A DNA stretch of 41,269 bases, from the NCBI GenBank assembly GCA_937889015.1, contig CALARR010000197.1:1-41269 (forward strand). The letters are read 5' to 3'. The DNA comes from an uncultured Planctomycetales bacterium (lineage in GTDB: Bacteria > Planctomycetota > Planctomycetia > Pirellulales > Thermoguttaceae). The notes beneath the pieces are model-generated. The model did not search any database, was not told the DNA's origin, and was given only the letters and a program-made list of their open reading frames with translations. The translations under genes were made by a program, and so were the position numbers. Positions 34,446 to 41,269 of this stretch are shown piece after piece (position 1 is the first letter of the stretch; each line of letters starts with the position of its first letter).

Positions 34446-36653
34446 ATGACTCTCGGCAAACATGCTGTTCCCAGTCTCGTTGTCTTCGCGGCCATGCTCG
34501 CCGGGTTGTCCGTTCCGGCCCAGGCCGAATGGACGATCATCGTCGATCCGGGCCGTTTTGCCGGCATCGAAGTGGCCGCAGCGGCGGAAGAGCAAGTCGA
34601 TTGGCTCGACGCCGACCGTGCCGACGACACGGCCTGCACGCAGTGTTTTGCCGCCATGGAATTGCAGCGCTACCTGCGCCGCTGCACCGGCCGCGACGCC
34701 GACTTCGCCCTGGCCAGCAAGCAGCCCGCTGCCGGAGACCTGATTCTCGTCGGCCGCCCCCACGCGCAAGCCGCCGAGGCGCTGGTCCGCAAGTTAGGCC
34801 TGGGCGATGAAGCCTTGGCCGGGCTGGGGCCCGAGGGCTATCGCATCAAGAGCGCTCAGGCGCACGGTCGCCAGATCGTTTGGATCGCCGGCCACGAGCG
34901 CGTCGGCACGCTCTACGGCGTTTACGATCTGCTCTATCGTCTGGGCTGCCGCTGGTTCGCACCGGGCGAGCTGCACGAGGACCTGCCGCAGATCGCGTCG
35001 CTGCCCGATCTGGATGTTACCCAGCGGCCCAGCTATGCCAGCCGCGGGTTCCTGGCCTGGGAGAATCGCGGTTCCCTGGACTTCCTGCTGTGGATGGCGC
35101 GCAACCGGATGGACTACTGGACTCTCGAACAGCAGCCAGCCGGACTGATGCACAAGTTGGGCATTCGCATGGTCTGCGGACGGCACGACGCCGAGAACGA
35201 GTTCCTCGGCCCACACAATCCCTATCCCTACGACCACGCGCGCTTCAGCGGCGACGAAAGCCGTGCGCGCGACCCCTATCCGCTCAGCCCCGAATACCAG
35301 GGCGACGCCAACGGCGACGGCCAGCTCTCCTACTTCGAGGCGCATCCCGAGTGGTACGCCATGCTCAAGGGCAAACGTATCCCGGGCATCAAGATCAACT
35401 TCGGCCGCAACTACTGCACGTCCAATCCACACGCCACGGCCGAGTTCGTCAAGAACTACACCCAGGCCGTCATCGACGGCCGCTTCCGGCACGCCGACAT
35501 CCTGCGTTTCTGGGCCCTGGATGCGGGCAAGTGGTGCGAATGTCCCGCCTGCCTCGCCCAGGGCACGCCGACCGACCGCTACCTGCTCGTGGTGCACCGC
35601 TTCTGCCAGGAACTGGATCAGGCCCGGACGCAAGGGCGTCTGCACCGGCCGCTGGAGGTCACATTCCTGGCCTACGCCGACGTGGTCGAACCGCCCACGC
35701 GTGCGCTGCCCCAGGGGTTCCCGCCGCCTTACTGCATGGCCACGTTCTATCCTATCCGCCGCTGCTATGTTCACCGCTTCGACGATCCGGCCTGCGCGGT
35801 CAACGACAAGTACAACCGCCAACTGGCCGGCTGGGTCCGCGATCCGCAACGTTACTATCGCGGTCAACTGGCCATCGGCGAATACTACAACGTCTCGCGG
35901 TTCAAGTGCCTGCCGATCTGCTTCATGCACAGCATGGCCACCGACGTCCCCTATTACTACCATCAGGCCGGGGCACGCACGTTCGACTACATGCACGTGA
36001 CCACGGCGCGCTGGGGCAGCAAGGCCCTGACCAATTACCAGATGGCACGGCAGCTCTGGGACGTGCAGACCGATTGCGAAACCCTGTGGCGCGACTATTT
36101 CGCGCGCCGTTATGGGCCGGCGGCCGGGGTCATGCGCCACTTCTACCAGACGCTGGAAGAGATGCTCTGCAACGCCACGGAACTGAAGTACGGCCTGGCC
36201 GTGCGATTGGAGAAGGGCAGCCCGGAGCTGTTCCCGAATGCGCAACTTCGCTATCGCCGCGAACCGGACCAGGAGTGCCACGGCCCGACGTTCTTGGAGA
36301 TGCTCGACCACGCACGCCGCTGCCGACAATTGCTGAGTGAGGTCACCGCCCTGGAGCTGCGTGCAGAGATCAAGACACGCATCGCAGAAGATGAGCAATG
36401 CTTCGCGTACGGCGAGCGCACGCTGGACTACTATCACGCCTGCGTACAGGCCTACACCGCGATCCGCGCCGGCCAGACCGCGGCCGCCAAGACGCACTAC
36501 GCCGAAGCCCAACGCCTGGCCGACCTCCTGCGCGCCGACACGGTCTCGACCAGCGACTCCTCCTCGCACGCCAACGCCGAAAACGCCCTGCTGGCCTCCG
36601 GCGCAGCCGGCGCCCTGGACCGCCTGGCCGCGCTGCTCGCCGCAGCCAAGTAG
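34446..36653 (+). CDS. Exported DUF4838 protein with an EF-hand-like loop, second of a tandem pair
   Basis: The protein has 735 residues from the ATG at 34446, chosen because GAGG (34434-34437) is 8 nt upstream and a signal peptide follows (MTLGKHAVPSLVVFAAMLAG). An ATG at 34425 overlapping the previous stop is an alternative. The domain order matches its upstream neighbour: GH20-like N-domain (VGTLYGVYDLLYRLGCRWF), then the barrel with HPEWYA and the Cys motif Cys364-x-Cys366-x2-Cys369 (WCECPACL). Just before HPEWYA it has DANGDGQLSYFE (287-298), a perfect EF-hand calcium loop, absent from the first paralogue. The C-terminus is helical (ALELRAEIKTRIAEDEQ...). Calcium-dependent stability or binding is inferred. 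Confidence 0.87.
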   Translation: MTLGKHAVPSLVVFAAMLAGLSVPAQAEWTIIVDPGRFAGIEVAAAAEEQVDWLDADRADDTACTQCFAAMELQRYLRRCTGRDADFALASKQPAAGDLILVGRPHAQAAEALVRKLGLGDEALAGLGPEGYRIKSAQAHGRQIVWIAGHERVGTLYGVYDLLYRLGCRWFAPGELHEDLPQIASLPDLDVTQRPSYASRGFLAWENRGSLDFLLWMARNRMDYWTLEQQPAGLMHKLGIRMVCGRHDAENEFLGPHNPYPYDHARFSGDESRARDPYPLSPEYQGDANGDGQLSYFEAHPEWYAMLKGKRIPGIKINFGRNYCTSNPHATAEFVKNYTQAVIDGRFRHADILRFWALDAGKWCECPACLAQGTPTDRYLLVVHRFCQELDQARTQGRLHRPLEVTFLAYADVVEPPTRALPQGFPPPYCMATFYPIRRCYVHRFDDPACAVNDKYNRQLAGWVRDPQRYYRGQLAIGEYYNVSRFKCLPICFMHSMATDVPYYYHQAGARTFDYMHVTTARWGSKALTNYQMARQLWDVQTDCETLWRDYFARRYGPAAGVMRHFYQTLEEMLCNATELKYGLAVRLEKGSPELFPNAQLRYRREPDQECHGPTFLEMLDHARRCRQLLSEVTALELRAEIKTRIAEDEQCFAYGERTLDYYHACVQAYTAIRAGQTAAAKTHYAEAQRLADLLRADTVSTSDSSSHANAENALLASGAAGALDRLAALLAAAK

Positions 36654-36855
36654 CCTCCCTGCACACGGGCCGAGGCCCCGAACGGCAGCCTGCGCCTCGC
36701 AGGTCTGCAACCCGTTCGTCACTTGGATCGCCGGCGACTCACCGCAGTTTCGCCGCGCCCCGAAGCGGCCGCCCGTCTGCGCCGTGTGCTCCGCGCGATC
36801 CTCCTGCCAGCCATGTCGCAGGGGATCGCGAAGCTCCCACGGCCGTGGGGGCGGA

Positions 36856-36886
36856 TTGACAATGCAGACCCCCACAACGGTAGAAT
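36856..36886 (+). promoter_or_regulatory. Candidate promoter of the acyltransferase gene
   Basis: TTGACA (36856-36861) is followed by TAGAAT (36881-36886) with a 19-bp spacer, longer than ideal. The -10 context (CGGTAGAATCGG) resembles those at 7965 and 28202. It lies 54 nt before the ATG. The rest of the 287-bp gap (36654-36940) contains a GC-rich region without a gene. Confidence 0.4.
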
Positions 36887-36940
36887 CGGCCTCGGGTCGA
36901 TCACATCCGTGTTCCTGTCTCTTGAGGGAATCAATCGCCG

Positions 36941-37720
36941 ATGTCCGCCGAATTATTCCAAGGCGACGCCTACCACACCGCTCCCGACCAAGGATGGGCC
37001 CTGCTGCGCGCCTTTCCCTCCTTCTTCTTCTACTGCCAGGACCTGGTCATCGTCTTGCGCGCCAGCCGGCAGGCCAAACAGGGCCGATACGATACGGCGG
37101 CCTGGGCCTCCAGCAGCCACGACATCGTGCGCGCCCTCGAAACGGTCGGGGTCCAATTCGAGATCACCGGCGTCGACCATATCCGAAGGCTCGACGCCCC
37201 TTGCGTCTTCATCGCCAACCACATGTCCATTCTCGAGACCTTTGTCCTGCCGGGAATCATCGCGCCTATCCGGGAGACCACCTTCGTCGTCAAGCAGAGC
37301 CTGGTCGAATACCCGGTCTTCAAGTACGTCATGCGTTCGCGCGATCCGGTCACCGTCACTCGCTCCAACCCGCGCGACGACCTCCGCGCGGTGCTTGAAG
37401 GCGGCGAACAGCGATTGAAGGCCGGTGTCTCCATCGTTGTCTTTCCGCAGACAACACGTACCAACCGGTTCGACCCCGCGGATTTCAATTCCATTGGCGT
37501 GAAGTTGGCAAAGAAGGCGGGCGCTCCAATCGTCCCCATTGCCCTGAAGACGGATGCCTGGGGCAACGGCCGATACCTCAAGGACTTTGGCCGCATCCGG
37601 CCTTCATCCACAGTGCATTTCGCCTTTGGAGAACCACTCCGCGTCCAGGATCGGGGCCGCGAAGAGCATGAACAGATCGTCCACTTCATCTCCGACAAGC
37701 TGCGCGCGTGGGGCGCGTGA
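36941..37720 (+). CDS. PlsC-like 1-acyl-glycerol-3-phosphate acyltransferase, variant motifs
   Basis: The protein has 259 residues. GAGGGA lies 11 nt before the ATG. It belongs to the lysophospholipid acyltransferase superfamily, with a hydrophobic N-terminal helix (SFFFYCQDLVIVL). Motif I reads NHMSILE (His94, Glu99), so the usual HX4D is HX4E. Motif III reads FPQTTRT (168-174) instead of FPEGTRS. Later segments (SIGVKLAKKAGAPIVPIALKTDAWGNG) are typical. These proteins transfer acyl chains in membrane lipid synthesis. The altered motifs suggest a distinct subgroup that may use a different acceptor. It is not clearly linked to its neighbours. Confidence 0.85.
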   Translation: MSAELFQGDAYHTAPDQGWALLRAFPSFFFYCQDLVIVLRASRQAKQGRYDTAAWASSSHDIVRALETVGVQFEITGVDHIRRLDAPCVFIANHMSILETFVLPGIIAPIRETTFVVKQSLVEYPVFKYVMRSRDPVTVTRSNPRDDLRAVLEGGEQRLKAGVSIVVFPQTTRTNRFDPADFNSIGVKLAKKAGAPIVPIALKTDAWGNGRYLKDFGRIRPSSTVHFAFGEPLRVQDRGREEHEQIVHFISDKLRAWGA

Positions 37721-37859
37721 GGCTATCCGGACCGACGCTTCTCCCGAAAACACCCCAGGAGATCTGGCCGTGAGCAGCAGTTGAAGGATTTCGCCACCAT
37801 CCGCAAGCCGTCGCGTGTCGTCAACAGGCTTCCGCAGAAATCGTCACCGGAGGTTCGCG

Positions 37860-39725
37860 ATGCCAACGAACACAACCCGCCGGGCATTCATCAAAGTCGT
37901 GGCCGCAGGCGGTGCCGCGGCAGCTTGGCCCGTAGGAGACGCTTCACCGTGTTATGCGGCGGACCGACCGTCCCGTTCAGGAGCTGGGCTGGACCGAAAA
38001 GCCGTCGAGGCGGAGATCCAACAACGCGCTCGCGGCTACCTGCCGCAGCGGCGGCTGGTGGTGGACTACTATCGCATTGGCCGCAAACTCGCTTACCCCT
38101 TGCCACTGGCGAGCCTGCCGGTTCCCGACGTGCCGGTCCCCGGGATTTCCAGCTACCCCTGGTCGACGTGGCTATCGTGGACTCTTGAAGAGCGGATCGG
38201 AGCCCTGGGTTGGGTCGCACAGTGGTTTGCGGACGAAGAAGCCCGTAGCGCGGCAACGGCCGATCTGGAGGCCTTGACGGCCTGGCCGAACTACGGAAAG
38301 AGCCTCTGTTCGGCTCACACGGGACGGATTCTCTGGACGGCTGCGACACGTTGGACATGGGTGGAAGACGATTTGCGGCGCAAGCTGTGCGAGGCATGCC
38401 GCCGCCACGTGGAGGAGTGCCTGGCGGCTTCCGGCAAGTTGGCTGGCGCGGCGCCGACCAAGGACGACATTCTCCGTCAGAAGACGCCGCATGCCGAGTT
38501 GCACAACATCGGTCTCATCAACACGGTCGGCGCAGCGCTCACGGCCGTCACCGCGCAGCATTCGGCCGCTGCGGCGCTCACTGCGCGACTGCTCGCGCTG
38601 TTTGGGGCGATGCTGGAGCTGCGAGCCGGCGGATTCAGCGAGGGTGTGGCCTACGACGGCTACGTGCTGGACTTCATCGCCGACTGGCTGAGCACGCTGC
38701 CCGAAAAGGACCGAGCGCCGATTCTGGATCACCCTCAACTCGACCATTTCCTCGACGAGTCGTTCATGCTCTCGGCGCCGGGGGCTGCCGCGCGCGTGGC
38801 CGAACTTGGCGACGTGGAACCGCGCGAGATGCCCTTCCATCTTTCGGCCCAGGCGAAGCTCCTTCATCTCCGGCCAAATCCCGCGGCCGCGTGGCACTTG
38901 GCTCGCTGCCCCGCAGGCTGGATCCGCACCGACGGTCTGGCGGCGCTCCGCTCGGTGAAGGACCTTTCACCGGGCAAAGCACCACCGGCCGGTGCGATGG
39001 ACGCCCACTACGCGGCCGTGTTGCGCACGGGCTGGGAAGCCGAAGACCTGGCCGCGGCCGTGTCCTGCACCAACTCGCCTATGGGCCATCTCCCCAATGA
39101 CAACGGCACCATCGTGCTGGGCACCCAAGGCCAATGGCTGATCACCGACCCGGGCTACCAGCAGTACGCCAAAGGCGACGAGCGGGAGTTCACCGTAGGC
39201 CCGACGGCGCACAATGCCCCTTTGATCAACGGGGCGGCGCAATCGCACAAGCGGCCGCGGCGCATCATCCTGGAAAACTGCAGCCCAAGCCGTGGCCATG
39301 TGGCCGTCGATCTGGCCGCATGTTATCCGCCCTCGGTGCCGCTGACATCGCTGGTGCGGCATGTGTGGCTCGCGGGCCAGAGGCTGGCAGTCGTGGCCGA
39401 CCAGATGGAAGGCAAGGAGCCGCTCCAAGCTACCTACCATTGGCATGGCCACCCGGACTGTGCCTGGTGGCTGGAGGACAACTGGGCCGGCCTCACGCTC
39501 GGCGGCGCGCAACTCTGGTTCACCTGCGCGCAAGGAAAGCTGAATGGCGCCAACTTGCAGCGGCTGGCCGGCTCGCGTGGCCAGCTCTCGCTGGTTTGCC
39601 AACTGGAAGAGACTGGCCTTGTGGTGTGGTGGATTTTTGCCTTAGGCAACGAACGTCCTGAATTCCGTACGACGCCCGACGCGCGGCAACTCCGAATCCT
39701 CGATCAGACCTTCGCCGTTCATTGA
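37860..39725 (+). CDS. Tat-exported heparinase II/III-like protein
   Basis: The protein has 621 residues. GGAGG (37849-37853) precedes the ATG, and the product starts with a twin-arginine signal (TTRRAFIKVVAAGG). The first half is a helical (alpha/alpha) toroid (ELHNIGLINTVGAALTAV, ELRAGGFSEGVAYDGYVLD) with conserved His, Asn, Tyr and Glu residues typical of polysaccharide lyases. The second half is a beta-sandwich (HNAPLINGAAQ, SLVRHVWLAGQRLAVVADQ, ATYHWHGHPD) as in Heparinase II/III family C-domains, where TxHN-like and H residues line the active site. It probably cleaves uronic-acid polysaccharides. The last codon and the TGA stop lie inside repeat copy 3. Confidence 0.85.
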   Translation: MPTNTTRRAFIKVVAAGGAAAAWPVGDASPCYAADRPSRSGAGLDRKAVEAEIQQRARGYLPQRRLVVDYYRIGRKLAYPLPLASLPVPDVPVPGISSYPWSTWLSWTLEERIGALGWVAQWFADEEARSAATADLEALTAWPNYGKSLCSAHTGRILWTAATRWTWVEDDLRRKLCEACRRHVEECLAASGKLAGAAPTKDDILRQKTPHAELHNIGLINTVGAALTAVTAQHSAAAALTARLLALFGAMLELRAGGFSEGVAYDGYVLDFIADWLSTLPEKDRAPILDHPQLDHFLDESFMLSAPGAAARVAELGDVEPREMPFHLSAQAKLLHLRPNPAAAWHLARCPAGWIRTDGLAALRSVKDLSPGKAPPAGAMDAHYAAVLRTGWEAEDLAAAVSCTNSPMGHLPNDNGTIVLGTQGQWLITDPGYQQYAKGDEREFTVGPTAHNAPLINGAAQSHKRPRRIILENCSPSRGHVAVDLAACYPPSVPLTSLVRHVWLAGQRLAVVADQMEGKEPLQATYHWHGHPDCAWWLEDNWAGLTLGGAQLWFTCAQGKLNGANLQRLAGSRGQLSLVCQLEETGLVVWWIFALGNERPEFRTTPDARQLRILDQTFAVH

Positions 39726-39822
39726 GTCTCAGGCAAGTAATGCCGTCAGGCCGACCATCGGGAAGCCGGTTATTCAGGGTAACGGCCGGGACAGCTACGA
39801 CATTCTTTTTCTGGCACCCAAT
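39719..39822 (+). repeat. 104-bp palindromic MITE-like element, copy 3
   Basis: This copy has the same length and orientation as the others. It differs from copy 1 at 10 and from copy 2 at 15 of 104 positions by eye. Its left end is altered (TCATTGAG instead of CTATTGCG), and the TGA at 39723-39725 is the stop codon of the heparinase-like gene. Its right end (CCCAATAG) matches copy 2. The ATG of the next Tat-signal gene follows 41 nt after the right end, almost the same distance as behind copy 2. Confidence 0.85.
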
Positions 39823-39863
39823 AGTACCGCTCATGGAACTGCAAGCAGGTCAAGGAGCTTGTC

Positions 39864-41269
39864 ATGGCCATCCAGCGAAGAGACTTCTTGAAGTGCACAG
39901 GGGTGGGACTTGCCGGCGGCTGCCTGCCTGACTCGACGGCCCTCCACGCTGCGCAGTCCAGCCCCTCGACGAGGTCCGGCGAGGCCTCGCTCGTCGACAC
40001 AGTGGCCGTGAGTCACACCACCGAAATGTGCGCGCCGCAACTACCGCCGGAAAACGAAATCAGCCGCCGGTACCTGCGCATCCTCCAGAAGTGGATCCCG
40101 GTCGGCGTGGAGTACTTCGCCGAATGGCCTGACCGGCCGAACTGCGGGCATTTCTTTGGCGGGGCTCACTGGTACGGCAACGAGACCAACGGCCCGGCCG
40201 AAGCCTTCGCCATCGCCAGCCTCTCACCAGAGTACGACGAGGCCGCCACCGGGGTTTCGCGCGCCGCGTTGCGGCAGATGGCGGTGAAGGCAATCCGCTA
40301 TCTCGGGTTCACGCACGACACGGGTCCCAAGGAATGCGTGCGTCCGGCGGTCGGTCTGGGACGCAAAGAGAACTGCGGAACCAAATGGGGCGAGCGCGGC
40401 AAGGGCTTCTTCAAGGAAAGCCAATGCGGCCTGGGAGTCGCCTCGCTGGGGCGCATGGCCTTGCTGTTGCGCGACCAGATGGATGACGAAACCTGGATGA
40501 TGGTCGCCCGAATCCATGCCGACTATGCCCAACGTTTCGGCGGCACGGTCCCCGGCAGCGGCGTGTATCGCAACACGCAGATGGAAGAGAACGGTTGGAC
40601 GGCCGCCGGGCTGGCGTCGTGCAGTCTGTTCCTTTCCCGGCACTCCAAGGCCGCCCAGTGGGAGGCGGCGTCGCGGCGGTGGATGTTCTCCACCTGTGCC
40701 GCCCCGCAGGATATCGGCAATGCCGCCAGGATCGGGCGTACGACGGTCGCCGCGCTGGCAGGCCAGATCTTCACCACCCTGCCCGACTATTGGGCCGAGA
40801 ACCACGGCATGGTGCATCCGAGCTATGCGGGCATCGGCGTGCTGACCCTGACGATCATCGGCTGCCATCTGCGCCTGTGGGGCCGCGATCTGCCGCCGGA
40901 GCTGTCCTGGAACCGGCAGCGGATCTATGAGAACTTCAAGTCCCTGGCCGACAGCGCGGGCTATTGCCAGGCGGTCCAGGGCATGGACTGGCACTACTTG
41001 CCGACCGTGGGCAGCGACGATCTGCACGCCTCCGGCGCCCATGGCACGGCTGCCGTCTTCTTCCAGGACCCCGACGCCGCCGCCCTGGAGCGGCTCAGCC
41101 TCCGCAATACCGAACTCCGGCAGCAGGGCAACGGCGGACGTCTGTACGACAAGGCGTTTGCCGAGAAGGCCCACGATGTTCAGGATCCGATGCTCATGAA
41201 CGAGATCACGATCCGCGCCGTCGCCAGGCTCTACCTGCTGCACCGGCTCTTCGGGCCGGGGCCCGCGCC
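39864..41269 (+). CDS. Tat-exported toroid protein, heparinase-like, cut by the window end
   Basis: Only the first 468 codons are in the window; no stop is met. AAGGAG (39852-39857) lies 6 nt before the ATG, and the product begins with a Tat signal (MAIQRRDFLKCTGVGLAGG). The visible part is mostly helical with an (alpha/alpha) toroid look (HFFGGAHWYGNETNG, GWTAAGLASCSLFLSR, ENHGMVHPSYAGIGVLTL, QGMDWHYL), similar in character to the N-terminal part of the heparinase-like protein directly upstream. A beta-sandwich may follow outside the window. Substrate and catalytic residues cannot be assigned. Confidence 0.8.
   Translation, partial: MAIQRRDFLKCTGVGLAGGCLPDSTALHAAQSSPSTRSGEASLVDTVAVSHTTEMCAPQLPPENEISRRYLRILQKWIPVGVEYFAEWPDRPNCGHFFGGAHWYGNETNGPAEAFAIASLSPEYDEAATGVSRAALRQMAVKAIRYLGFTHDTGPKECVRPAVGLGRKENCGTKWGERGKGFFKESQCGLGVASLGRMALLLRDQMDDETWMMVARIHADYAQRFGGTVPGSGVYRNTQMEENGWTAAGLASCSLFLSRHSKAAQWEAASRRWMFSTCAAPQDIGNAARIGRTTVAALAGQIFTTLPDYWAENHGMVHPSYAGIGVLTLTIIGCHLRLWGRDLPPELSWNRQRIYENFKSLADSAGYCQAVQGMDWHYLPTVGSDDLHASGAHGTAAVFFQDPDAAALERLSLRNTELRQQGNGGRLYDKAFAEKAHDVQDPMLMNEITIRAVARLYLLHRLFGPGPA

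Noticed and set aside
34794..36875. Long minus-strand frame opposite the second DUF4838 gene
   Set aside because: Composition and lack of motifs mark it as a shadow; it ignores the gene boundary at 36653.
1..41269. CRISPR array, tRNA or rRNA genes, prophage or intact transposase
   Set aside because: No regularly spaced repeats, no cloverleaf-like sequence with TTCGAATC-type arm, no rRNA signature and no transposase or integrase domain were found by reading both strands.

Overview
The window is GC-rich (about 65-70 % in most genes) and almost fully coding. It looks like a chromosomal segment of a Planctomycetota bacterium, probably of the Pirellulales/Thermoguttaceae type. That placement is inferred from the many exported enzymes with a twin-arginine signal of the form RRxFL, a Tat-targeted Gfo/Idh oxidoreductase, two DUF4838 proteins, secreted FAD-dependent oxidoreductases and beta-propellers, and scattered short operons. 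No rRNA, tRNA, CRISPR array or intact insertion sequence was seen.

Layout: (1) 1-4.2 kb: a terminator, an exported nitrilase-superfamily hydrolase, and convergent to it a large exported glycosidase-like protein. (2) 4.2-7.9 kb: a repeat-rich gap, then hisA and an EF-G-like GTPase. (3) 7.9-9.4 kb: a small accessory patch with a two-gene 69-aa protein/HNH nuclease cassette and a low-GC HEPN-motif gene. (4) 9.6-17.8 kb: four exported proteins in one direction (beta-helix lyase-like, Tat protein of deacetylase type, a double FAD oxidoreductase, a beta-propeller). (5) 17.8-26.4 kb, minus strand: a soluble hybrid histidine kinase, and an addB-addA pair for double-strand-break processing. (6) 26.6-28.9 kb: a Tat-exported esterase-like hydrolase and a DUF104/PIN toxin-antitoxin pair. 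(7) 29-41 kb: a Gfo/Idh protein, a beta-propeller plus two tandem DUF4838 proteins read from a recognisable promoter, a divergent PlsC-like acyltransferase, and two heparinase-type toroid proteins, the last cut by the window end.

Taken together, most genes encode extracytoplasmic enzymes that probably act on complex, possibly acidic or sulfated polysaccharides (beta-helix lyase-like, oligogalacturonide-lyase-like propeller, heparinase II/III-like, DUF4838, esterase, Gfo/Idh). Housekeeping genes (hisA, EF-G-like, addBA) and small toxin or nuclease cassettes lie between them.

The most interesting non-coding signal is a 104-bp intergenic element present three times, in the same orientation and without length variation. 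Its two ends are imperfect inverted repeats of about 29 bp, which makes it look like a miniature transposable element. In all three places it abuts the start of a gene for an exported protein, and one copy supplies the stop codon of the preceding gene. A second, more diverged 79-bp family also has three members. All alignments and counts were made by eye.
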